Part shown: in pieces, positions 28,750-41,132 of the stretch | How the letters are laid out: every line of letters begins with the position of its first letter | Numbering within the stretch: position 1 is the stretch's first letter | Assembly (NCBI RefSeq): GCF_030705415.1 | Contig: NZ_JAUZED010000004.1 | Location: forward strand, 1-55,299 | Source: Curtobacterium sp. A7_M15 | GTDB taxonomy: Bacteria; Actinomycetota; Actinomycetes; Actinomycetales; Microbacteriaceae | Direction of reading: 5' to 3' | Length of the DNA stretch: 55,299 nt | Made by a program: the position numbers and the translations under genes | The notes under the pieces: model-generated | What the model saw: the letters and a program-made list of their open reading frames with translations, nothing else | Told to the model about the DNA's origin: nothing | The model's database searches: none

Positions 28750-28782
28750 CGAACGCCCCGCCGCTGAGCGACGGGGCGTTCG
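28750..28782. terminator. Terminator of the rhomboid gene
   Basis: An 11-bp stem with arm CGAACGCCCCG, and a small inner stem CGC/GCG in the loop. It is 20 bases beyond the stop of the minus-strand rhomboid gene and marks the right border of the DnaA-box cluster. Confidence 0.75.
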
Positions 28783-28801
28783 GTGGAGTGCTGCCCGGGT
28801 G

Positions 28802-29656
28802 TCAGCCGATCGTCACCGCGTACCCGATGGCGGTCAGGGCGATGCCCACCACCGCAGCACCGACCAACAGAGCGATCTGCAGCGGACGCTGCCGGATGTT
28901 GCGGGTGCGGGCGAACACGAAGCCGACCACGAAGCCACCGATGATCCCGCCGACGTGCGCCTGCCACGAGATGTTCGTCCCGGGCAGGAAGCCGACGATG
29001 AGGTTGAGGCCCATGATGACGAGCAGCTGCACCGCGTTGTTGCCGAGACTGCGCTGGAGGACGAAGAACGCCGCGAACAGCCCGAAGATCGCACCGGACG
29101 CCCCGACGACCCAGGTACCGGGGGCGAGGAACGTCACGAGCATCGAACCGAAGATCCCGGTGATGAAGTAGAGCGCCAGGAACCGCCAGGCGCCGAGCAT
29201 GTTCTCGAGCATGCGACCGAAGATCCACAGCGCCCACATGTTGAACAGGATGTGGAAGAGGCCGGAGTGCACGAAGAGCACCGTCACCACTCGCCACGGC
29301 TGCGAGGGCAGGAGCAACGAGTTGTAGGCGAACAGGTTCGTGAAGAACCGGCCCGAGATCTGGTCGAGCAACCAGATCACGACCGAGAGCGCGACGATCA
29401 CGACCGTCGCCTTCTGGTCGAGCATGGCGAAGCGCCGCCGAGCGACCGTGAACCCGCTGGGGCCTCCGGACGCCCGACGGTTCGCCTGGAACTGCGCGCG
29501 CTGCTCGCGCACGCACTCAGGGCAGTGCACCCCGACCGCGGCCGGCGTCTGGCACTCCGGGCAGATGGTCCGCCCGCAGCGCTGGCAGAGCACGAAGCTC
29601 TGCCGGTCCGGATGCCGGTAGCAGGTGTTGTTCGGGTTGTACGCCTGATCGGTCAC
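28802..29656 (-). CDS. Rhomboid-family intramembrane serine protease with N-terminal zinc-ribbon
   Basis: A 284-residue protein. The N-terminal 50 residues carry four Cys and His residues in a B-box-like pattern (CYRHPDRQSFVLCQRCGR, CPECQ, HCPEC), probably binding zinc. The membrane part has about six helices with rhomboid motifs HILFNMWALWIFG, the catalytic Ser in VVGASGAIFGL and the His in ISWQAHVGGIIGG. The start is GTG 29656, eight bases after the stop of ppiA, so they form one transcript. Substrates are unknown. Confidence 0.9.
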   Translation of the reverse strand: MTDQAYNPNNTCYRHPDRQSFVLCQRCGRTICPECQTPAAVGVHCPECVREQRAQFQANRRASGGPSGFTVARRRFAMLDQKATVVIVALSVVIWLLDQISGRFFTNLFAYNSLLLPSQPWRVVTVLFVHSGLFHILFNMWALWIFGRMLENMLGAWRFLALYFITGIFGSMLVTFLAPGTWVVGASGAIFGLFAAFFVLQRSLGNNAVQLLVIMGLNLIVGFLPGTNISWQAHVGGIIGGFVVGFVFARTRNIRQRPLQIALLVGAAVVGIALTAIGYAVTIG

Positions 29657-29664
29657 GTGGTGGC

Positions 29665-30204
29665 TCAGACGTCCTCGACGTCGATGCTCTGGATGACGAC
29701 GTCCTCGAGCGGCTTGTCGCGGCCGTCGGTCGCCACACCCTCGATCGCGTCGACGACCGCGCGGGACTCGTCGTCCGCGACCTCGCCGAAGATGGTGTGC
29801 TTGCCCTGCAGCCAGGGGGTCGCCACCGTGGTGATGAAGAACTGCGAGCCGTTGGTTCCGCGGCCGCCCTGGATGCCGGCGTTGGCCATGGCGAAGATGT
29901 ACGGGTTCTGGAAGGTGAGCTCCGGGTGGATCTCGTCGTCGAAGCGGTAGCCCGGACCACCGATGCCCTGACCGAGCGGGTCGCCGCCCTGGATCATGAA
30001 GTCCTTGATGATGCGGTGGAAGATGACACCGTCGTACAGCTTGTCGGTCGAGACCTTGCCGGTACCGGGGTGGGTCCACTCCTGCTTGCCCGTCGCGAGG
30101 TCGACGAAGTTCTTGACGGTCTTGGGAGCGTGGTTGCCGAACAGGTTGACGCGGATGTCGCCCTTGTTCGTGTGGATCGTTGCGACAGCGGTGTGCAGAG
30201 ACAT
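29665..30204 (-). CDS. ppiA: Cyclophilin-type peptidyl-prolyl isomerase
   Basis: A 179-residue cyclophilin without signal peptide, so cytoplasmic. Family motifs are YDGVIFHRIIKDFMIQGGDP, GTNGSQFFIT and HTIFGEV. It speeds cis-trans proline isomerisation in folding proteins. GAGAAT ends six bases before ATG 30204, the leaderless layout seen elsewhere. The position near crgA is conserved in Actinobacteria (ppiA Rv0009, crgA Rv0011c). Confidence 0.93.
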   Translation of the reverse strand: MSLHTAVATIHTNKGDIRVNLFGNHAPKTVKNFVDLATGKQEWTHPGTGKVSTDKLYDGVIFHRIIKDFMIQGGDPLGQGIGGPGYRFDDEIHPELTFQNPYIFAMANAGIQGGRGTNGSQFFITTVATPWLQGKHTIFGEVADDESRAVVDAIEGVATDGRDKPLEDVVIQSIDVEDV

Positions 30205-30320
30205 GTTCCGATTCTCGCATGTACTGCTGACGGTCAGACGGATCACACAGGTGAGGCTCCGTGACCTGTCAGGCGCTCCGGTGGCAGGATGGGGTCACGC
30301 CGTTCCGATGGAGGTACCAG

Positions 30321-30893
30321 ATGACGACGATCGAGATCCCGCGCAAGCGCCGGAAGCAGATCAAGAAGCTCAAGGGCCAGACCGCCTCGCTCCTCGGCGA
30401 GCAGCGCAAGGTCCTCGAGCACGCGAACGCGATCCTTGCAGAGGCACGGTCCAACGCCGTGGACACCGCTCGCAAGGACATCGCCCCGCGAGTGCAGAAC
30501 GCGATCGACAACGGCATCCGTCCGGCTGTCGCCACGGGTGTGCACGCTGCCACGAGCGCAGCGCAGAGTGCTTCGCACCGCTTCCAGTCCGAGGTCGTCC
30601 CCGGGCTCGTCGCGACGGCGGGCTCGGTCCTCAGCGTGGGTGACCTCGCGAAGGACCCCCGCGTCAAGAAGATCGTGAAGAACGCCCAGAAGAAGGGCAA
30701 GAAGGCCAAGAAGGCTGCGGAGAAGTACGTGCCGCACCAGAAGAAGGGCATCGGCTTCGGCGGTGTCGCGCTGATCATCGTCGGTGTCGTCGCGGTGGCA
30801 GGTGCCGCCTACGCCGCGTACCAGACGCTCCGCGCGGACGACGACCTCTGGGTCGCCGACGACGCTGACACGGCGGAGAAGCCTGCCGCCTGA
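30321..30893 (+). CDS. Hypothetical Lys/Ala-rich protein with C-terminal membrane helix
   Basis: A 190-residue protein with GGAGGT just before ATG 30321. The first 135 residues look helical and basic (IPRKRRKQIKKLKGQT; KKGKKAKKAAEKY), with long amphipathic stretches. A single transmembrane helix lies near 155-177 (IGFGGVALIIVGVVAVAGAA), and an acidic tail ends it. No named family is recognised; similar proteins occur in Microbacteriaceae at this place. A perfect terminator follows. Confidence 0.7.
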   Translation: MTTIEIPRKRRKQIKKLKGQTASLLGEQRKVLEHANAILAEARSNAVDTARKDIAPRVQNAIDNGIRPAVATGVHAATSAAQSASHRFQSEVVPGLVATAGSVLSVGDLAKDPRVKKIVKNAQKKGKKAKKAAEKYVPHQKKGIGFGGVALIIVGVVAVAGAAYAAYQTLRADDDLWVADDADTAEKPAA

Positions 30894-30906
30894 CCTCCCG
30901 GTTCGC

Positions 30907-30940
30907 ACGAAGGGCCCCGGCACGCGCCGGGGCCCTTCGT
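30907..30940. terminator. Hairpin terminator
   Basis: A perfect 15-bp stem, arm ACGAAGGGCCCCGGC, loop ACGC, 13 bases past the hypothetical gene stop. Confidence 0.88.
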
Positions 30941-31040
30941 CGTCCGCGGGCCAGGCGGTCCGGTGTGCCGCGAACGGGCAGAACACGTCCCGCTCGGTGC
31001 GCCGAACCGGCTGGTTGCACCCGCTCGATGGCCGCGGCCT

Positions 31041-31078
31041 ACGGGAGGCACGGGTCAGGCCCGCCCCGCGCCTCCCGT
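31041..31078. repeat. Hairpin repeat family A, copy 5
   Basis: Arms ACGGGAGGCACGGG / CCCGCGCCTCCCGT pair over 14 positions with one A/C mismatch, the same mismatch as in copy 4. It lies about 160 bp from tRNA-Ala on its 3' side. Confidence 0.65.
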
Positions 31079-31236
31079 CCGCACCGATGTGGCCGAGATC
31101 GCGACGCGCAAGGTCAGCAACCCAGGAGGACCGCGACGCAGAGGATCGCGGAGCGGCAAGCCGAAGGCGCCGACGAACACGACGACCGAGCCGGGCGGAG
31201 CGAGGAACGAGCGGAGCAGGACTCACGCCGAGGGAG

Positions 31237-31309
31237 TGGAGCCTAGGAGAATCGAACTCCTGACATCCTGCTTGCAAAGCAGGCGCTCTACCAACTGAGC
31301 TAAGGCCCC
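31237..31309 (-). tRNA. tRNA-Ala (anticodon TGC)
   Basis: A 73-nt tRNA without encoded CCA. Acceptor GGGGCCT/AGGCTCC pairs with one G-U. D-arm AGCTCAGTTGGTAGAGC, anticodon loop TTTGCAA and T-arm AGGAGTTCGATTCTCCT are intact. It follows tRNA-Ile on the same strand. Confidence 0.95.
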
Positions 31310-31341
31310 GAGACGTCCAGCGTACTGGAGTCAGCAGGAGA

Positions 31342-31418
31342 TGGTGGGGCTACAAGGACTTGAACCTTGGACCTCTTCGTTATCAGCGAAGCGCTCTAAC
31401 CGCCTGAGCTATAGCCCC
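31342..31418 (-). tRNA. tRNA-Ile (anticodon GAT)
   Basis: A 77-nt tRNA with encoded CCA (31342-31344). Acceptor GGGGCTA/TAGCCCC pairs fully, the anticodon loop is CTGATAA and the T-arm is CAAGGTTCAAGTCCTTG. It is 32 bases upstream of tRNA-Ala in transcription order; Ile-Ala tRNA genes downstream of gyrA are common in Actinobacteria. Confidence 0.96.
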
Positions 31419-31494
31419 TCAGACCAGATGAGAGCCTACCGTACCGATCCCGGAGAACGAAATCGAGCGGTCGGACCCATCCGGTCCGGGTGTG

Positions 31495-31894
31495 TCAGTT
31501 GTTCGTGAAGCCGACGAGCAAGCCGCCGGTGATCCGCACACTGAGGTTGTAGAGGACGCTCACGATCGCGCCGAGCACGGTGCCGACGACCACGTTGAGG
31601 ATGCCCACGACGATGGAGAACCCGAGCACCTGACCCAGCGAGAACTGGTCCATGATCGAGTAGTTGTTCTGCCCGGTGACGTCCTTGAGCAGGGCGTCGA
31701 TCTGGGTGAAGACACCGGTCTGGTTCAGGATGACCCACACCAGCGCGGTGGCCACGACGATCACGATCGAGCCGGCCAGGGCGATGAGGAAGCTCAACTT
31801 CACCATCGACCAGAAGTCGACGTACACCAGGCGCAGGCGCACCTGCCTGGTTCCGACGGGCCGTTTCGCCTTCTTCTGGAGCTTCTCGGCGACA

Positions 31895-31902
<8 letters not shown>
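31495..31902 (-). CDS. DUF3566 membrane protein
   Basis: A 135-residue protein with two or three hydrophobic helices ([40 protein letters not shown]) and a basic N-terminus. It belongs to the DUF3566 family found next to gyrA in most Actinobacteria; the role is unknown. Its ATG at 31902 lies inside the gyrA end (8-bp overlap), so translation is coupled. Confidence 0.9.
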
Positions 31903-34531
<2,629 letters not shown>

Positions 34532-34555
34532 GTGGCTTCGTTCCCTTTCTGGACA

Positions 34556-34643
34556 GCCTGGAGGCTGTGGTTCCGTCAGTCGCGCCGGGCGCGACCACAG
34601 GTGGTCAGGACTGGTGCGCGCGACTCACGCCGCGCCTCCAGGC
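34556..34643. repeat. Inverted-repeat element filling the gyrB-gyrA spacer
   Basis: The spacer of 117 bp is bounded by a perfect 10-bp inverted repeat, GCCTGGAGGC at 34556-34565 and GCCTCCAGGC at 34634-34643. The right arm is one of at least five copies of the motif GCCGCGCCTCCAGG in the window. Inside are smaller dyads (TCGCGCCGGGCGCGA). It could be a mobile or regulatory palindromic element. Confidence 0.55.
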
Positions 34644-34648
34644 CAGGA

Positions 34649-36784
<2,136 letters not shown>

Positions 36785-37285
36785 TCACCCGTAAGTGTCG
36801 CGAGGACCACGCCCCTGAACCGTCCTGGGACCGCGTTTCCAGGTGGGGGCGTCGGGGCCGGAAACCCGGATCGACTGCACCCCGGCCTCGGGGTGCCGCT
36901 CGGCGATGGTCGTCGTCACGGTGCTGCGCATGAGTCGGAGCTGTGTGGCCCAGGCCGTCGAGTCGCACCGGATGACGAGCGCGCCGTCGTCGATGGTCAT
37001 GGGTCGCGAGTGCTTCGCCAGCTCCTCGCCGACGACGGCCGGCCAGTCCACGAACAGCTCCGACCGGGCGAGCGGCTCGGTCCAGCCGAGTTCCTGCGCG
37101 AGCGAGCCGACGATGTCGCCCAGTCCGGCCGGCTCCCGACCGCGGCCGTACGGCACCGAATCCGGGTCGAGTCCCTTCATCCGGCGTCGACGCGCGTCGA
37201 CGCCGCGTTTCGAGGGGTCGCCGAAGACGGCGCGGAGGTGGCGGTAGACCCGCGAGGGCTCGGTGGGTCTCGACGGCCTCGGCAT
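36785..37285 (-). CDS. DUF721 (DciA-like) protein
   Basis: A 166-residue protein of the DUF721 family, always found next to recF in Actinobacteria. The conserved part is LFVDWPAVVGEELAKHSRP and ALVIRCDSTAWATQLRL. DUF721 proteins of other bacteria (DciA) load the replicative helicase, so a role in replication start is plausible. The ATG shares one base with the recF stop (TGATG). Confidence 0.88.
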   Translation of the reverse strand: MPRPSRPTEPSRVYRHLRAVFGDPSKRGVDARRRRMKGLDPDSVPYGRGREPAGLGDIVGSLAQELGWTEPLARSELFVDWPAVVGEELAKHSRPMTIDDGALVIRCDSTAWATQLRLMRSTVTTTIAERHPEAGVQSIRVSGPDAPTWKRGPRTVQGRGPRDTYG

Positions 37286-38520
37286 CAGACGCCTGCCTCG
37301 GCCGGGCGGTCTTCCGTGTCCTCGGCCGGACTGGAGGCGCGGCTCGACTCCGCCTCGTCGGTCACGATCGTGCCCGCCTCGATCCGGACCGTGTGCGCGG
37401 CCAGCTGGGCGGGCACGTCGCCGAACACCGCCGCGGTGATGAGTACCTGCTCGTAGTCGGCGACCGCCGCGGCGAGCCGCTCGCGCCGGGACTCGTCGAG
37501 TTCGGCGAACACGTCGTCGAGGATGATGATCGGGTCCCCGAGACTCGACTCCGCTCGGAGGATCGACGCACTGGCCAGCTGCACGGCGAGCGCGAACGAC
37601 CACGATTCCCCGTGGCTCGCGTAGCCGCGGGCTGGTAACCCGTTCAGCTGGAAGAGTACGTCGTCACGGTGGGGCCCGACGAGGGTCAGTCCCCGGTCGA
37701 GCTCGTCGCGCCGACGGCGTTCCAGAGCGGCCCGGAACGCGTCGGCGGCTGCCGCGACGGTGACCGGCTCGTCCGGGGTCCCGAGGACGGGGTCGGTCGC
37801 GGCCGCGTCCTCCGGATCGCCGCCGCGGACGCTCAGGACACCGGCGATCGACGCTTCGTGCCGCTCGCCGGCGACGGTCGCGTACGCCTCCGCCACGAAC
37901 GGCGCGAGTCGCCGGGTCAGGTGGTCGCGCGCGGCGATGATCTCGGAGCCGAACTGCACGAGCCGGTCGTCCCAGACGTCGAGCGTCGCGAGCGAACCGG
38001 CCTTCGCACCGGTCGCCCGTGCCGACTTCAACAGGGTGTTGCGCTGCCGGAGCGTCCGGTCGTAGTCGGCGAGGACCCCCTGCATGCGCGGAGCGATCTG
38101 GCCGAGGAGCTCGTCGAGCATCCGGCGTCGGCCGGCGGGCTCGCCGCGGACGAGCGCGAGGTCCTCCGGGGCGAACAGGACGCTCGTGCAGTAGCGCGGG
38201 AGTTCCCGGGGCTTGATCGCCGCTCGGTTCACCTGGGCCCGGTTCGATCCGGTGCGGTTGATCTGCACCTCGGCGAGGATGCTGCGGTCCTCGTGCGCGA
38301 GCCTGGCGCGGACGATCGCGGCGTCGCAACCCTGTCGGACGAGCGCCGCGTCGGTCGGGACACGGTGCGAGCCGAGGGTCGACAGGTACCCGATGGCCTC
38401 GACGAGGTTCGTCTTGCCCTGGCCGTTCCGGCCGACGAACAGGTTCGGCCCGCGTGCGAGGTCGACCTCCGCCTCCCGGTAGTTCCGGAAGTCGGTGAGT
38501 TGCAGGTGGTCGACGTGCAC
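37285..38520 (-). CDS. recF: DNA replication and repair protein RecF
   Basis: A 411-residue SMC-like ATPase for gap repair. The Walker A is VGRNGQGKTNLVEA near residues 32-45, the signature motif and Walker B (IIILDDVFAELDESRRERL) are near the C-terminus. A disordered tail of about 25 residues (DEAESSRASSPAEDTED) is added; it holds a copy of the GGAGGCGCGGCTCG motif. The start is GTG. It lies 33 bases from gnd. Confidence 0.95.
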   Translation of the reverse strand: MHVDHLQLTDFRNYREAEVDLARGPNLFVGRNGQGKTNLVEAIGYLSTLGSHRVPTDAALVRQGCDAAIVRARLAHEDRSILAEVQINRTGSNRAQVNRAAIKPRELPRYCTSVLFAPEDLALVRGEPAGRRRMLDELLGQIAPRMQGVLADYDRTLRQRNTLLKSARATGAKAGSLATLDVWDDRLVQFGSEIIAARDHLTRRLAPFVAEAYATVAGERHEASIAGVLSVRGGDPEDAAATDPVLGTPDEPVTVAAAADAFRAALERRRRDELDRGLTLVGPHRDDVLFQLNGLPARGYASHGESWSFALAVQLASASILRAESSLGDPIIILDDVFAELDESRRERLAAAVADYEQVLITAAVFGDVPAQLAAHTVRIEAGTIVTDEAESSRASSPAEDTEDRPAEAGV

Positions 38521-38553
38521 GCGGGCCGAGACGAGCTCAGGTGGTTACCTGAG

Positions 38554-39441
38554 TCACGCCTTCTTGACGGCGTGGCCGCCGAACTGGTTGCGGAGCGCCG
38601 CGACGGCCTTCATCGTCGGGGACTCGCTGCCCTGACGCGAGACGAAGCGGGCGAACATCGCGGCCGAGAGCGCGGGCATCGGCACCGCGAGCTCGATCGC
38701 CTCTTCGAGGGTCCAACGGCCCTCGCCCGAGTCGTCGACGTAGCCCTCGAGCTCGTCGAGCTTCGGGTCCTCGTTGATCGCGAGCACGAGCAGGTCGAGC
38801 AGCCAGGAGCGCACGACGGTTCCACGCTGCCAGCCGGCGAACACGGCCGGGACGTCGTGGATGATGTCCTTCGCCTCGAGGAGCTCGTAGCCCTCGCCGT
38901 AGGCCTGCATGATCGCGTACTCGATGCCGTTGTGGACCATCTTGGCGTAGTGGCCAGCGCCGACGCCGCCGGCGTGCGAGAAGCCCTCTTCGCGCGGGCC
39001 CTCGGGACGGAGCGCGTCGAAGACGGGCATGGCGAACTCGACGTCCTCGGGGGCGCCGCCGACCATGAGGCCGTAGCCGTTGTCCTTGCCCCAGACGCCA
39101 CCGGAGACGCCGGCGTCCATGTAGCGGATGCCCTTGGCGTCGAGCTGCTTGGCGTGCACCTCGTCGTCGAGCCACTTCGAGTTGCCGCCGTCGATGACGA
39201 GGTCGCCGGGGCTGAGCACCTCTGCGAGGTCCGTGATGACGTCGTCGGTGATCTTGCCGTGCGGGACCATGACCCACACGAGCTTCTTGCCCTCGGGGAG
39301 CGCCGCGGCGAGGGCGCCGAGGTCGGCGACGTCCGAGACGGCGGGGTTCGCGTCGTAGCCGGTGACCTCGATGCCTGCGTTGCGGAGACGGGCACGCATG
39401 TTGTTGCCCATGCGACCGAGGCCGACAAGACCGATGTGCAT
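38554..39441 (-). CDS. gnd: 6-phosphogluconate dehydrogenase (decarboxylating), short form
   Basis: A 295-residue enzyme of the shorter, often NAD-preferring class. The N-terminal Rossmann motif is GLVGLGRMGNNMRARL; the substrate site shows IDGGNSKW, the GVSGGVWG loop and AKMVHNGIEY with the catalytic Lys. It makes ribulose 5-phosphate and CO2 from 6-phosphogluconate. Its place between dnaN and recF is usual in Streptomyces and relatives. Confidence 0.94.
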   Translation of the reverse strand: MHIGLVGLGRMGNNMRARLRNAGIEVTGYDANPAVSDVADLGALAAALPEGKKLVWVMVPHGKITDDVITDLAEVLSPGDLVIDGGNSKWLDDEVHAKQLDAKGIRYMDAGVSGGVWGKDNGYGLMVGGAPEDVEFAMPVFDALRPEGPREEGFSHAGGVGAGHYAKMVHNGIEYAIMQAYGEGYELLEAKDIIHDVPAVFAGWQRGTVVRSWLLDLLVLAINEDPKLDELEGYVDDSGEGRWTLEEAIELAVPMPALSAAMFARFVSRQGSESPTMKAVAALRNQFGGHAVKKA

Positions 39442-39513
39442 GATTTCCTCTTCTTGTTCGTCGTCGCGCTGATGCAGGTGTGGCGCGTCAGCGCAGTGGT
39501 ACGGCTGTTGCGC

Positions 39514-40659
39514 TTACCGCAGCAGGAGATTGGGCTGCAGCAGGTACCGGTATCCGTCCGCCGCCGGGGCCTCTTGCGAGGTCTGGCCGGTGATGAGCAC
39601 CGGACCCGGCTTGTTGGGGTTCTCCGTCTTGGTGAAGGAGATCCGGACGAACTCGGAGTGCACCGCGTTCAACCCGTCCAGGAGGAAGGCGGGCTTCAAC
39701 GAGACCACCGTTTCCTCACCGGTCAGCAACGCACTGATCGACTCTGACGCCTGCGCTTGTTCGGAACCGATCGCTTCGAGCGTGAGCCCGTCGACCGTGA
39801 AGGAGAACCGGAGGGCGGCTTCGCGCTCCAGGACGAGGGAGACCCGTCGGACCGCCTCGACCAGTTCCGCGGTGTTGATCACCGCGTGGTCCTGGACGGT
39901 CTCGGGGAAGAGCCGGCGCACCGGCGGGTAGTTGCCCTTGATGAGCAGCGACGTGACGGTCTTGTCGTCGGCGTGGAACGCGATGAGCTCGCGATCGGAC
40001 GAACCGCTGATCGACACCGAGACCGTGGACGCCGAGCCGAACGTGCGGCCGACCTCCTGCAGGGTGCGGGCCGGCACGAGCGCGTGCATCGGTTCCGAAC
40101 CCACGCGGCCGGAGTCCCACGCGATCGTGCGGACGGCGACGCGGTAGCGGTCGGTCGCGATGAGCGAGAGGTCGTTGTCGCCGACCTCGAGCTGGACGCC
40201 GGTGATCACCGGGGTGACGTCGTCACGGCTGGCGGCGACGGCGACCTGGGACACGGCTTCGGAGAAGGAGTCCCCGGGGATGACACCGGTCTGCTCGCCG
40301 ATCTCGGGGAGGGTCGGGTACTCCTCGACCGGCATGGACAGCAGCGTGAAGTGCGCCGAACCGCAGGTGACCGAGATCTTCGTGTCCTCGGTGGTGAACG
40401 TGACGGGAGCGTTCGGCAGTCGGCTCGCGATGTCGTTGAGGAGTCGCCCGGAGACCAGCACCGTGCCGGGATCGTCGATCTGCGCGGCGATGGACGTCTG
40501 TGCCGAGACCTCGTAGTCGAACGACGAGAGCGTGAGCCGATCGCCGTCGGCGTGGATCAGGACGCCCGAGAGGATCGGGAGGGTCGTGCGCTGTGGGAGG
40601 AGCTTCACCGCGAAGGAGACGGCTTCGGAGAAGACGTCCCGGTTGACCTCGAACTTCAC
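39514..40659 (-). CDS. dnaN: DNA polymerase III sliding clamp (beta subunit)
   Basis: A 381-residue clamp protein starting at GTG 40659 with AGGGG upstream. It begins KFEVNRDVFSEAVSFAVKLLP and contains LPILSGVLIHA and the C-terminal region ending YLLQPNLLLR. Three repeated clamp folds are expected. It holds polymerase III on DNA. It lies 473 bp from dnaA with the origin between. Confidence 0.96.
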   Translation of the reverse strand: MKFEVNRDVFSEAVSFAVKLLPQRTTLPILSGVLIHADGDRLTLSSFDYEVSAQTSIAAQIDDPGTVLVSGRLLNDIASRLPNAPVTFTTEDTKISVTCGSAHFTLLSMPVEEYPTLPEIGEQTGVIPGDSFSEAVSQVAVAASRDDVTPVITGVQLEVGDNDLSLIATDRYRVAVRTIAWDSGRVGSEPMHALVPARTLQEVGRTFGSASTVSVSISGSSDRELIAFHADDKTVTSLLIKGNYPPVRRLFPETVQDHAVINTAELVEAVRRVSLVLEREAALRFSFTVDGLTLEAIGSEQAQASESISALLTGEETVVSLKPAFLLDGLNAVHSEFVRISFTKTENPNKPGPVLITGQTSQEAPAADGYRYLLQPNLLLR

Positions 40660-41132
40660 AGCTGGAACCCCTGTCGATCGGTTGGACTGTCCGGCCGCCC
40701 CATTGTGGCACAGCCCGGCGAGGCCCGGATTTCTTGTCATCCCGCCGTCCACAAGGTTGGCCCGCGGAGATCAATCGTTGACAAGGAGTAATCGTGTTAA
40801 CGCCTGTGCACACTGTGGATAACCCTGTTGATGCCGCTTGTCCACAGGGAACTACACACGTGTGAGTTGTGAGTGGTGTGTGGGCGGCGTCTGGATGAAT
40901 GAATCTCATCTATCCACTTCCATCCCCAGTGTCCACAGGTGCCCCTGTCGCTGTGAACAACCGACCGGCGTGTCCTCCACAGTTATCCACAGGCTTTCCA
41001 CACTGTGTGAAGTCCGGCGCATGGAACCGTCTCAGATGGTGGATGCGCGCGGAAGCAGGCCGATCCGGCGGTCGTCAGTCGCGCCTCCAGGCCCGTACCA
41101 GAAGTGCGCAGCGCGACGCGACGCGGCGTGCG
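40660..41132. other. oriC (dnaA-dnaN intergenic region) with DnaA boxes
   Basis: Boxes include perfect TTATCCACA at 40983-40991 and its reverse at 40814-40822, TTGTCCACA at 40838-40846, and weaker ones at 40929-40937, 40952-40960 (reverse) and 40994-41002. A relatively AT-rich part (CAATCGTTGACAAGGAGTAA, 40772-40791) adjoins them. There is also CACACGTGTG at 40856-40865. This is the normal actinobacterial origin place. A copy of TCGCGCCTCCAGGC is at 41079-41092. Confidence 0.85.

Larger units (their letters stand above)
30894..31236. other. Gene-free region before the tRNA pair
   Basis: It holds the terminator 30907-30940 and hairpin copy 5 at 31041-31078. Short open frames in it have no recognisable domain or ribosome-binding site. 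The right part, 31130-31236, is rich in GAGCGGAGC-like purine stretches without clear structure. Confidence 0.5.
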
